NCBI GenBank assembly: GCA_963788215.1 | Contig: CAWBFX010000001.1 | Location: 261,117 to 325,116, forward strand | Source: AC-32 sp963788215 | GTDB taxonomy: Bacteria > Actinomycetota > Thermoleophilia > Gaiellales > Gaiellaceae | Length of the DNA: 64,000 nt | Reading direction: 5' to 3' | Shown here: in pieces, positions 51,563 to 59,173 of the stretch | Numbering within the stretch: the stretch's first letter is position 1 | Layout of the letters: each line of letters begins with the position of its first letter | The notes under the pieces: model-generated | What the model saw: only the letters and a program-made list of their open reading frames with translations | What the model was told of the DNA's origin: nothing | The model's database searches: none | Position numbers and translations under genes: made by a program

Positions 51563-52003
51563 ATGGTCGAGGAAGGAAAGCCCGCCCCCGATTTCACGCT
51601 TACCAGCGATGCCGGTGAGGAGGTCACCCTGTCGTCGCTCCGCGGCAAGCCGGTCGTCCTCTACTTCTATCCCAAGGACGACACGCCGGGCTGCACGCGG
51701 CAGGCGTGCGGCATTCGCGACAGCTGGGCGGAGTTCCAGCGCGCCGGCGCCGAGGTCTTCGGGATCAGCGCGGACACGACGGCGTCACACGAGCGCTTCC
51801 GCTCGAAGTACTCGCTCCCGTTCACGCTGCTCGCCGACCCGGAGCACAAGCTCGCCGAGCCTTACGCCGTCGGCCAGGAGGGCAAGAATTCGTACGAGCG
51901 CTCGACGTTCGTCATCGACGCCGACGGCAACGTCGCTCGGATCATGCGCCGCGTGAACCCCGACCGCCACGCGGACGAAGTCCTGCAGGCGCTCGCCGGC
52001 TAG
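51563..52003 (+). CDS. bcp: Thiol peroxidase, BCP/PrxQ type
   Basis: 146 aa from ATG 51563, with GAGGAGG upstream. The peroxidatic Cys44 and resolving Cys49 are in DDTPGCTRQACGIRD, the 1-to-5 spacing of PrxQ enzymes that form an intramolecular disulfide. The fold is seen in PVVLYFYPKD and STFVIDADGNVARI. It reduces hydrogen and organic peroxides with thioredoxin in the cytoplasm. The gene is convergent with the Fn3-like gene, 4 bp apart. Confidence 0.95.
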   Translation: MVEEGKPAPDFTLTSDAGEEVTLSSLRGKPVVLYFYPKDDTPGCTRQACGIRDSWAEFQRAGAEVFGISADTTASHERFRSKYSLPFTLLADPEHKLAEPYAVGQEGKNSYERSTFVIDADGNVARIMRRVNPDRHADEVLQALAG

Positions 52004-52007
52004 CGCG

Positions 52008-52901
52008 CTAGCGCACGGCGAACGAGGACTGCCCGACGATCGGGCCGTACGCGACGTGCGGCAGCGGCTTCATGCTCGGCCACACGTACCAGGTGTAGGT
52101 GCCGCGCTTCAGCCGAAATTGGTGGCGCTGGTAGGTCCAGGCGCGGCTCAGGTGGAGGCGCGCGGAAACCGGCCACGCGCTCAAGACCTTGTAGCGGCCG
52201 CGGTAGAGCTGGACGTTGTAGTAGCGCGCTCCCGGAACGCGCCGCCAGCGCAGAGTGGCAGCGCGCCGCGCCTTCACGACTGCGCCTGCGCGAGGGCTCG
52301 ACAGGAGCGCAGACGGCGGGACGACGAACACGGCACCGCCCGGCGAGGCGTTCCCCGCCTTGTCGTAGCTCACGACCGTGTAGCGGTGGTAGTGGCCGTT
52401 GTCGAACTTGCGCTCGCGATAGCGGCGGGCGGACCCGCTGTAGACCTGCGCGCCGGTCACCTGCTTCTCGCTGGTGAACCTGAAGATGGCGACGTGGTCG
52501 GTGTCCGCCGAAGGCGTCCAAGTCAGCGCCAGCCGTCGGTACGAGACCGAGCTCTGGGCCGACGCGACCGCAGCGGGCGGCGTCGTGTCGACCGTCCACG
52601 TCCAGTACGCGGGCACCTGCTGCCGGTCTTTGCCCTTCATCGCGACCACGTAGAAAGTGTGGTGGCCGTCGGGGATTCCGGCGCGTGTGAACGGCGAGAT
52701 GCAGCCGCGAAAGGCCTCCTGGTCGAGCGCGCAGGCGAACTCCACGTCGTTCTCGTTGGCGCTGAACATGAAGCTCGCGGTGCTCGAATTCGACGGGTCG
52801 GGTGGACCGGCGCCGATGGTGGCGAGGGGCGGCGAGTCCGCGGCGGCAAGCGCAGGAAGCGCGGCGGCTGTGAGGATCCCGGCGAACAGCGCGCGTCTCA
52901 T
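52008..52901 (-). CDS. Secreted fibronectin type III-like protein
   Basis: 297 aa. Signal peptide MRRALFAGILTAAALPALAAA. An N-terminal beta-sandwich (IGAGPPDPSNSSTASFMFSANENDVEFACALDQEAFRGCISPFTRAGIPDGHHTFYVVA, with two Cys) of the bacterial Ig/PKD-like type leads into an Fn3-type domain (VSYRRLALTWTPSADTDHVAIFRFTSEKQ...HYHRYTVVSYDKAGNAS) and a second one (RAATLRWRRVPGARYYNVQLYRG). Role unknown, likely surface adhesion or binding. ATG 52901 overlaps the stop of the Pro-rich gene as ATGA. Confidence 0.78.
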   Translation of the reverse strand: MRRALFAGILTAAALPALAAADSPPLATIGAGPPDPSNSSTASFMFSANENDVEFACALDQEAFRGCISPFTRAGIPDGHHTFYVVAMKGKDRQQVPAYWTWTVDTTPPAAVASAQSSVSYRRLALTWTPSADTDHVAIFRFTSEKQVTGAQVYSGSARRYRERKFDNGHYHRYTVVSYDKAGNASPGGAVFVVPPSALLSSPRAGAVVKARRAATLRWRRVPGARYYNVQLYRGRYKVLSAWPVSARLHLSRAWTYQRHQFRLKRGTYTWYVWPSMKPLPHVAYGPIVGQSSFAVR

Positions 52902-53416
52902 CGCCCGGCCACCGCCGTGAGCAACCCGACCAGCGCGCATGCGACGCCGATCGCCAGGCCGGAGAGCAGGATCGTCTGTCGGCCTCGCTCGAGCCGCATC
53001 CCGAGCGCGAACGGAACCGCGGACGCCGGCATGAATGAGACGCCGACCGCGAGAAGAGCGAGCACGACGCCAAAGGCGACGATCAGCAGCGCCGGAGAGA
53101 GCGTCCCCGCGGTCGAGGTCGCGGCCACTGGCCCGGCGGCCGCGAGCAGAGGCTTCGCCGGCTTCGGCACGGGCTTCGGCGTTGCGACGGGCCGCTTCAC
53201 GGGCTTCTGCACCTTCGCGTGCACGACCGGAGCGGGCGGGGGCGGAGGCGCGACGTAGGCCGGCGGCGGTGGCGGTGGCGCGATGACCGCCGGCGGAGGC
53301 GGAGGCGGATGGTAGGCAGGCGGCGGAGGCGGAGGCTTCGGCGGCGGATCCGGGTGCGGCCCGCCGGCCAGCGCGCTCCCTGCGAAAGCGCCGCAGGCGA
53401 GCAGCAGCGCGCCCAC
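52898..53416 (-). CDS. Proline-rich membrane protein
   Basis: 172 aa from GTG 53416. An N-terminal signal (MGALLLACGAFAGSALAG) is followed by about 75 residues of Pro-rich repeats (PPPKPPPPPPAYHPPPPPPAVIAPPPPPPAYVAPPPPP) with Lys/Val-Ala sections. Two hydrophobic helices follow, at about 105-125 (LSPALLIVAFGVVLALLAVGVSF) and about 150-168. Such Pro-rich stalks span the cell wall. Translational coupling with the Fn3-like gene (ATGA) suggests they work together at the surface. Confidence 0.72.
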   Translation of the reverse strand: MGALLLACGAFAGSALAGGPHPDPPPKPPPPPPAYHPPPPPPAVIAPPPPPPAYVAPPPPPAPVVHAKVQKPVKRPVATPKPVPKPAKPLLAAAGPVAATSTAGTLSPALLIVAFGVVLALLAVGVSFMPASAVPFALGMRLERGRQTILLSGLAIGVACALVGLLTAVAGR

Positions 53417-53556
53417 AGAGGCGCCGCACTTGGTCCCAAGACCCCTCTCGATCCGATGCCGGCTGATCGCTATCTCCCCACTCGCAGCGTCCAGCTGCTT
53501 ATTCCGCAGTCATGGCCCGGCCAAACGAGGGCCGCCAAACGAGCTCTTCCGGCGAG

Positions 53557-53640
53557 TGCGGATGAGAGGACTTGAACCTCCACGGGCTTTCGCCCACACG
53601 GACCTGAACCGTGCGCGTCTACCAATTCCGCCACATCCGC
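53557..53640 (-). tRNA. tRNA-Leu (CAG)
   Basis: 84 nt with a long variable arm (class II). Acceptor stem GCGGATG/CATCCGC, anticodon stem CACGG/CCGTG around loop TTCAGGT (anticodon CAG), variable arm TGGGCGAAAGCCCG, T arm GGTTCAAGTCC. CCA is not encoded. Confidence 0.95.
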
Positions 53641-53681
53641 GCGGAGCGACAGTGTAGCGGCGTGCCGGTACGATTCTCCGC

Positions 53682-56042
53682 TTGCGAAGGGGTCTTTTCC
53701 TGCTCGCGGCGGGGGCTTTACTCCTGCCGCTCGGCGGCGCGTCGGCTACGGGGCCGGCACCGTCACGGACGGCGCGCGCCGAGATCGTGGTCACGCTGAA
53801 CCGCTCGGTCCCGCAGGCACGCTTCCTCGCAGCGCTGCGCCGCTCGGTGCCGCAGGCAAGCGTCCGCTGGCGCTACCGCCTCGTCCTCAACGGCTTTGCT
53901 CTGCTCGTCCCGCCGGCCTCCGAGCAGCGGCTCGCGCGTCTGCCGGGCGTGACCGGTGTCTACCCGAGCGTTCGTTACCACCGCACGCTCTTTCGGAGCC
54001 CGTTCGTGATCGGCGCGCCGCAGATCTGGGGCCCGGACCTCGCGACCGCTGGGCAGGGCATCAAGATCGGGATCATCGACGACGGGATCGACCAGACGCA
54101 CCGGTTCTTCTCGCCCGCCGGCTACACGCTTCCGCCGGGCTTCCCGAAGGGGAACGCGGCGTACACGACCGCGAAGGTGATCGTCGCCCGCTCGTTCCCG
54201 CCTCCAGGATTGAAGGATCGCTACGGCAAGCTGCCGTTCGACCCTGTCGAGTCGGAGCACGGCACGCACGTTGCAGGGATCGCGGCCGGCGACCACGGCA
54301 CCTCGGCGCCAGGACCCGGAGGCACCGTGAGCGTCTCGGGAATCGCTCCGGCCGCGTACCTGGGCAACTACCGGGTGCTGACGATCCCGACCGGGCAGTT
54401 CGGGCTCGACGGCAACTCGGCGGAGATCGTCGCCGGTATCGAGGCCGCAGTCGAAGACGGGATGAACGTGATCAACCTCTCACTCGGCGAGCCGGAGATC
54501 ACGCCTGCACGCGACATCGTCGTCCAGGCGATCGACGGCGCGGCGGACCATGGCGTCGTCCCGGTGATTGCGGCGGGCAACGACTTCGACGCGCTCGGGT
54601 TCGGCTCGATCGACTCGCCCGGGTCGGCGCCGAAGGCGATTACGGCGGCGGCGGCGACGAAGGAGGGCGCGATCGCGAGCTTCTCGTCCGCGGGCCCGAC
54701 GCCCTACTCGCTGCGCATGAAGCCGGACGTCACCGCCCCCGGCGTCTCGATCCTCTCCTCGGTGCCTGCCCGCTACGGCAACTGGCGTGAGTTCGACGGC
54801 ACGAGCATGGCCGCGCCGCACGTGGCGGGCGCCGCAGCGCTCTTGCGCCAGCGGCACCCGGGCTGGACCGTCAGCCAGATCAAGTCCGCGCTGGTCACGA
54901 CCGGCAACTCCGTCGCCGCGAACGGACGGCAGGCACCGCCAACCCGGGTGGGCGGCGGGATGATCTGGCTCCCACACGCCGACCAGCCGCTGCTCTTCGC
55001 CACGCCCACGAGCCTGTCGTTCGGCTACCTCCGCCGCGGGCAGAGCCGCACGCTTTCGGCCGCGCTCGCTGACGCGGGCGGCGGGCTGGGCGCCTGGAGC
55101 GTGTCGGTGCAGAGAAGCGTTTCGCCGCGCGGGATCTCCGTGTCGGCGTCCGGCACCGCCACGGTCCCGGGGAAGGTCACGCTGCGCGCCTCTGTGGCGA
55201 GGAGCGCCGCCGACTCGGACGCGAGCGGTTACCTCGTCCTCACGCGCGGCACGGACGTCAGGCGCATCCCCTACTGGCTGCACGTGACGGCGCGGAAGCT
55301 CGCCCGCGAGCACGCCCGCCGCCTCCGCGGCCCCGGCACCTACCGCGGCGACACGCGCCGCGGCCGCGCGCTCGTCTCCACGTACAAGTTTCCGAGCAGC
55401 CCGGGCGGCATCGGCGTGCGCAACAGCCTCCGTGGTCCGGAGCAGGTCTTCCGTTTCGTCCTGCACCGGCCGGCCGCGAACGCGGGCGCGGTCGTCCTCT
55501 CCCACGCGGCCGGCGTCCACGTGACGCCGCGGCTCGTGCGCGCAGGCGACGAGGACAAACTCGCCGGTTTCACCGCGCTGCCGATCCGCGTGAACCCGTA
55601 CCAGGCAGGCTTCTACGGCCCCGAGCCGGTCGCCGGAGTCTTCCGCCCGGCTCGAGGCGCGTACGAGCTCGTCTTCGACACGCCCAGCCGGCGCGCCGCC
55701 GGCGCCTACACGTTCCGCTTGTGGGTGAACGACACGCGCCCGCCTGCCGTACGGCTGCTGACGCGGACGGTCGCGTCGGGCGGCCGCCTGCGGCTCACCG
55801 TTCGCGACCGCGGCTCGGGGGTCGACCCGACCTCCCTCTTCGCCCGCGTCGACGGTCGCTACCGGACGGTGACCTACGACGCGAGGCGCGGCCTCGTCGA
55901 GGTCCTGGCCGGCCGGCTCTCGCGCGGACGGCACACGCTTCTCGTCAACGCCTCCGACTACCAGGAGACGAAGAACAACGAGAACGGCGCGCGGACGCTG
56001 CCGAACACGCGGCGCCTGACGACCACTTTCCTCGTTCGCTAG
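53682..56042 (+). CDS. Secreted subtilisin-like serine protease (S8)
   Basis: 786 aa. Signal peptide MRRGLFLLAAGALLLPLGGASA, then an inhibitor-like propeptide (about 30-105: EIVVTLNRSVPQARFLAALRRSVP... LARLPGVTGVYPS). The catalytic triad is D in IGIIDDGID (about 132), H in HGTHVAGIAAGD (about 192) and S in GTSMAAPHVAGAAALL (about 373). The oxyanion N lies in VIAAGNDF. The C-terminal ~350 residues are beta-rich domains ending in NASDYQETKNNENGARTLPN. Start TTG 53682. It is extracellular and convergent with the next gene by 4 nt. Confidence 0.92.
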   Translation: MRRGLFLLAAGALLLPLGGASATGPAPSRTARAEIVVTLNRSVPQARFLAALRRSVPQASVRWRYRLVLNGFALLVPPASEQRLARLPGVTGVYPSVRYHRTLFRSPFVIGAPQIWGPDLATAGQGIKIGIIDDGIDQTHRFFSPAGYTLPPGFPKGNAAYTTAKVIVARSFPPPGLKDRYGKLPFDPVESEHGTHVAGIAAGDHGTSAPGPGGTVSVSGIAPAAYLGNYRVLTIPTGQFGLDGNSAEIVAGIEAAVEDGMNVINLSLGEPEITPARDIVVQAIDGAADHGVVPVIAAGNDFDALGFGSIDSPGSAPKAITAAAATKEGAIASFSSAGPTPYSLRMKPDVTAPGVSILSSVPARYGNWREFDGTSMAAPHVAGAAALLRQRHPGWTVSQIKSALVTTGNSVAANGRQAPPTRVGGGMIWLPHADQPLLFATPTSLSFGYLRRGQSRTLSAALADAGGGLGAWSVSVQRSVSPRGISVSASGTATVPGKVTLRASVARSAADSDASGYLVLTRGTDVRRIPYWLHVTARKLAREHARRLRGPGTYRGDTRRGRALVSTYKFPSSPGGIGVRNSLRGPEQVFRFVLHRPAANAGAVVLSHAAGVHVTPRLVRAGDEDKLAGFTALPIRVNPYQAGFYGPEPVAGVFRPARGAYELVFDTPSRRAAGAYTFRLWVNDTRPPAVRLLTRTVASGGRLRLTVRDRGSGVDPTSLFARVDGRYRTVTYDARRGLVEVLAGRLSRGRHTLLVNASDYQETKNNENGARTLPNTRRLTTTFLVR

Positions 56043-56290
56043 CGGCGGTCGGACTCGTCGAGCGTGGGCAACTGCTCGAGGTCGCGCTCGACGCTGGCCG
56101 CGAACTCGTCCGCGTCGTCGGGCTCCTCCTCACCGTGCACGAGGCGCAGCTGCGACTTGCGGCGTTCGCGTTTCCGGCTGCGGCGCGCGTCGACGCCGAG
56201 GCGCGCCCGGAGCCTCGGCCATTCGGCCCCGACGACTGCAAGGACGGCGCAGGCGAGGAGCACGACCGAGAGCCAGCTCACGACCGCCAT
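56039..56290 (-). CDS. Small single-pass membrane protein
   Basis: 83 aa from ATG 56290, with one N-terminal helix (VVSWLSVVLLACAVLAVVGAEW) and a cytoplasmic charged tail (RRSRKRERRKSQLRLVHGEEEPDDADEFAASVERDLEQLPTLDESDRR). No family recognised. The start at 56290 fits the membrane topology better than the longer reading from 56338, which overlaps the next gene. Confidence 0.6.
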   Translation of the reverse strand: MAVVSWLSVVLLACAVLAVVGAEWPRLRARLGVDARRSRKRERRKSQLRLVHGEEEPDDADEFAASVERDLEQLPTLDESDRR

Positions 56291-56336
56291 TCTAGCTCCG
56301 CTAAACCGTTGACCGGGCTCAGCCGATATTCCCTGC

Positions 56337-56498
56337 ATGAGCTCGCCTGTGGTCGCTCTTCCTTACCTCATCCTGTGGATCACGCTGATGCGCGCGCTGC
56401 TCGTCGCCGCGGCCATCCTGCCGGCGACCTGTGCGCGCTGCGGGCTGCGCTTCGAGCGCGGTCACCTCGGCGAAACCGTCTGCTCCTGCGGCCGCTGA
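56337..56498 (+). CDS. Small membrane protein with a C-terminal zinc ribbon (53 aa)
   Basis: ATG 56337 reads a 53-residue protein. It has one hydrophobic stretch (VVALPYLILWITLMRALLVAAAIL) followed by CARCGLRFERGHLGETVCSCGR, two CxxC/CxC pairs spaced as a zinc ribbon. Third-position G/C content is high and the TGA is at 56496. The gene is divergent from the small membrane gene at 56290, 46 bp apart. Function unknown; the coding call rests on motif and composition. Confidence 0.6.
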   Translation: MSSPVVALPYLILWITLMRALLVAAAILPATCARCGLRFERGHLGETVCSCGR

Positions 56499-56507
56499 AG
56501 CGGCAAC

Positions 56508-56547
56508 GCCCGCTCCGCTTCCCGAGCTAGCGGAAAGCGAAGCGGGC
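56508..56547. terminator. Near-perfect hairpin between two converging genes
   Basis: Arms 56508-56522 and 56532-56547 pair with one mismatch and one bulge (GCCCGCTCCGCTTCC against GGAAAGCGAAGCGGGC). It lies between the zinc-ribbon gene (plus) and the poly-proline gene (minus). No T-run. Confidence 0.5.
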
Positions 56548-56559
56548 GAAGCGGAACAG

Positions 56560-57483
56560 CTAGCCGCAGTCGTTCGCGGAGTTGAAGCCCTCGATCAAGG
56601 ATTCGAGGGTCGACTCGCTTGGCTTAGAGAGCGAGGTCGAGATATGGATCAGGGTGCCGCCGGTCGTCACCGTGATCGCGGTGTTGGCCTGCGTGATCGC
56701 GGACTGCACGGCGGAAGACGCCGTCGAGCCGCGAGCCACGTTCAACTCTGAGGCGAGCACCTGCTGGGAGAGGTTGAGCAGCAGGTTGTCGGTGCCCCAC
56801 GAGACGTTGCCCGACTGCCCCGGAGTGGCGTTCAGGATGTCCTGAGCCTGCGCCGCGGTCAGATTCTTCGAGCCGAGCCGGATCGTGCCGCCCATGCCGG
56901 CGACCACGGAGGACGTCACCGACGCGTGGTTCCGGTAGTAGCCCTTCGTGTAGGTGCAGACGCCCGGCGGTGGCGGTGGAGGTGGCGGAGGTGGTGGCGG
57001 AGGTGGCGGAGGCGGAGGTGGTGGAGGTGGAGGTGGTGGAGGTGGTGGCGGAGGTGGCGGAGGCGGAGGTGGTGGCGGAGGTGGCGGAGGTGGCGGCGGA
57101 GGTGGCGGCGGCGGTCCACCGCACGTCAGCGTCGCCACCCCCGGCAGTCCGAAGACCGGCGTCATGTTCGTGATCGAGTACGAGTTGACCTCGAGGAAAT
57201 GCGAGACCCCGTCGTTCGGCACCGTGAAGTTGATCGTGTCCGTCCCGGTTGGCCCCGTGAAGTCGACGACCTTCTCGGCCAGGAGCACGCCGTCCATCCA
57301 TACGGTCTCGTGGACGCTCTGCGTTCCGTCGGGAAACGTCGAATAGCTGTAGGTGGCGCTCGTGCAGGTGATATCGACACCGCCGAAGTAGTTGGCGCTG
57401 GCGATCGACACGAACACCGTCGCGGAAACTGCCGCGACCACGCACGTCAACAGGAACGTGCGGCCGATACGTCGTCCTTTCAT
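56560..57483 (-). CDS. Secreted protein with a 50-proline linker
   Basis: 307 aa from ATG 57483, with the signal peptide FLLTCVVAAVSATVFVSIASA after a basic MKGRRIGR. An N-terminal beta domain (about 28-122: GVDITCTSATYSYSTFPDGTQSVHETVWMDG...) is joined by exactly 50 consecutive prolines to a C-terminal domain starting VCTYTKGYYRNHASVTSS and ending in SESTLESLIEGFNSANDCG. The CTYTKGYYRNH start resembles the family of exported proteins with a conserved CTxTQGYWKNH motif. The role is presumably surface-exposed. The linker is encoded by a mixed CCA/CCG/CCT/CCC array. Confidence 0.75.
   Translation of the reverse strand: MKGRRIGRTFLLTCVVAAVSATVFVSIASANYFGGVDITCTSATYSYSTFPDGTQSVHETVWMDGVLLAEKVVDFTGPTGTDTINFTVPNDGVSHFLEVNSYSITNMTPVFGLPGVATLTCGGPPPPPPPPPPPPPPPPPPPPPPPPPPPPPPPPPPPPPPPPPPPPPPPPPPGVCTYTKGYYRNHASVTSSVVAGMGGTIRLGSKNLTAAQAQDILNATPGQSGNVSWGTDNLLLNLSQQVLASELNVARGSTASSAVQSAITQANTAITVTTGGTLIHISTSLSKPSESTLESLIEGFNSANDCG
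56965..57114 (-). repeat. 150-bp proline-coding minisatellite
   Basis: On the plus strand this is an imperfect array of GGTGGCGGA/GGTGGAGGT-type units, giving 50 uninterrupted Pro codons on the minus strand. The unit is 9 bp with variation in the third base, typical of slippage-prone repeats. Confidence 0.85.
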
Positions 57484-57609
57484 GGCACACCCTCTCATAG
57501 GTTTCAGCAAGCTCGATGAGCCTAGAGGAGATTCCATGAGCAGATGCAAATAAAGGGCCGTTTTCGGCGGAAACTAGCCGCTTGGCCAGTCTGGACCTGC
57601 GAGCGGTCG

Positions 57610-58950
57610 CTAGTCGTCGCCCGGCCGCAGCAGAGCCGCGTACGGGACACCGCTGCGAGGGTCCACGTAGACGGCGCGGTAGAGCAGCGGCTCGACCGGC
57701 GACCGGTCGGCGAAGGCGTACGAACCAGCGCTCAGCTGAGCCGTGCCGAGCAATTCCGGGGCCGCGCCGGGCAACTCGCGGTAGATGCGCACCGAGCCCG
57801 ACGCGGCGCCGTCGACGGTGCCAGTCACCGTGGCGCCGTTCGACCCCCCGGACGCATCGATCGTGACGTGTGTCTTGAGGCGGCCCGGCGAGTGAAACCA
57901 GGACAGGCCTTGCGGCAGCGCGAGCAAGACGTCGCGCCCGCCGGTCCGCGGCGCGGCGAGACCGGCGATCCAGCCGCCGAGCTCCACCCGGTCCGCTCCG
58001 CGAACCACTCCGGCCCAGACGTCCCCGTCGCCGTCGAGGCCGAGATCGAAGTCGTCGACCCACTCGTTGGCTGCGATCTCGGGGCCCCTCGGGGGGAGCG
58101 CCAGCGCGGTCGTCAGCGCGCGATCGAGCACGAACTCGGAATGCACCTCGATCGACCCGACCCGGTGGACCGCGAGGGTGACGGGAACAAACCCGAAGCC
58201 GAGCATCGACTCGGTCCACGCCGCGTAGACGAGACCGTTGCGGGCTCGCGCTGCCAGCACGGGCCCGAGCGGCCAGTCGCCGCGGCTGACGTCGAGGCCG
58301 AGTCCGACCCACGTCTTCCTCTGTGGATACCACTCGTAGGTGCCGACGCTGCCGCGCCAGCCGAACGACTCGATCACGTGCACGCGCGAGCCGACGAGCA
58401 ACGGCTCCGCGGCCGGGGGCAAGTAGGCGGGCGGGAACCCGCCGGCGGTGACTCGCTGCGCGTGGACGCGGCCGCGGGCCGTGATCCGCGCAAGCACGAG
58501 CCGACTGGCGAAGTTGGACGGCGTCCAGCGCACGTAGGCGATGACCGGGTTTCCACGTCGGTCGAGCGCGAGCCCCGGCCAGCCGAGGATCGTCCCGGCC
58601 GGCACGCGCGGAGCGACGCGGATCGTCTGCCAGCCGAGCAGCCCGCGCCGGAGGAGAACGATTCGGCGCGTGTCACGACTCTGCGCGAGGACGACCGGAC
58701 TGCCGCGGTTCGCCTCGAGCGCGCGCACCTGCCAGCCGGCACCGACAACGGCGGCTCTTTCCTTACGCCAGCCCTTCGCGCCGCGGTGCGCCACGACGAC
58801 TCTGCCCGACTGGACGTACGCGACGTACGGCGTCCCCTTCGGCCCAAGCGCCATCATCCCGTCCTGCACGCCGCGCGCCACGAGCTCTGCAGAAGCGGAG
58901 CCGGCGGCGGCAAGAGCGAGCCCGAGGGCCAGCACGGCCGACCGGAGCAT
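57610..58950 (-). CDS. Secreted protein of unknown function (446 aa)
   Basis: ATG 58950 is chosen because the signal peptide MLRSAVLALGLALAAAGSASA follows. The mature protein has propeller-like repeats (GPKGTPYVAYVQSGRVVVAHR, DRRGNPVIAYVRW, RARNGLVYAAWTES, DGDGDVWAGVVRG) over about 370 residues. A C-terminal Ig-like domain follows (DASGGSNGATVTGTVDGAASGSVRIYRELPGAAPELLGTAQL). No catalytic motif was recognised. The region 57484-57609 upstream of the previous gene holds no gene. Confidence 0.72.
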   Translation of the reverse strand: MLRSAVLALGLALAAAGSASAELVARGVQDGMMALGPKGTPYVAYVQSGRVVVAHRGAKGWRKERAAVVGAGWQVRALEANRGSPVVLAQSRDTRRIVLLRRGLLGWQTIRVAPRVPAGTILGWPGLALDRRGNPVIAYVRWTPSNFASRLVLARITARGRVHAQRVTAGGFPPAYLPPAAEPLLVGSRVHVIESFGWRGSVGTYEWYPQRKTWVGLGLDVSRGDWPLGPVLAARARNGLVYAAWTESMLGFGFVPVTLAVHRVGSIEVHSEFVLDRALTTALALPPRGPEIAANEWVDDFDLGLDGDGDVWAGVVRGADRVELGGWIAGLAAPRTGGRDVLLALPQGLSWFHSPGRLKTHVTIDASGGSNGATVTGTVDGAASGSVRIYRELPGAAPELLGTAQLSAGSYAFADRSPVEPLLYRAVYVDPRSGVPYAALLRPGDD

Positions 58951-59068
58951 GGCCACCGAGGTTAGTGACCGTGGTGGCTCGTGTCGACTGCCGCGAGGCG
59001 TCTTAACCTCCCGTGAAAACACGGACTACGATCGAACAAGGGGTCCGACGTCGTCAAGGAGGGGCCAA

Positions 59069-59141
59069 CTCCCCGGGTTGGACTCGAACCAACAACCCTC
59101 CGGTTAACAGCCGGATGCTCTGCCAATTGAGCTACCGGGGA
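59069..59141 (-). tRNA. tRNA-Asn (GTT)
   Basis: A 73-nt cloverleaf with acceptor stem TCCCCGG/CCGGGGA, D arm GCTCAATTGGCAGAGC, anticodon loop CTGTTAA (anticodon GTT) and T arm GGTTCGAGTCC. The discriminator is G and CCA is not encoded. Confidence 0.95.
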
Positions 59142-59173
59142 ACGGTGCTCGGCGCGCGGAATTGTAGCCGTGG

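Noticed and set aside
56965..57114. Possible CRISPR array from the repeated GGTGGCGGA units
   Set aside because: Units are 9 bp with no spacers and encode a proline run in frame; no cas genes are near.
56954..57346. A poly-glycine protein on the plus strand
   Set aside because: It is the complement of the 50-proline array and has no sensible N- or C-terminal domain; the minus strand has signal peptide and folded ends.
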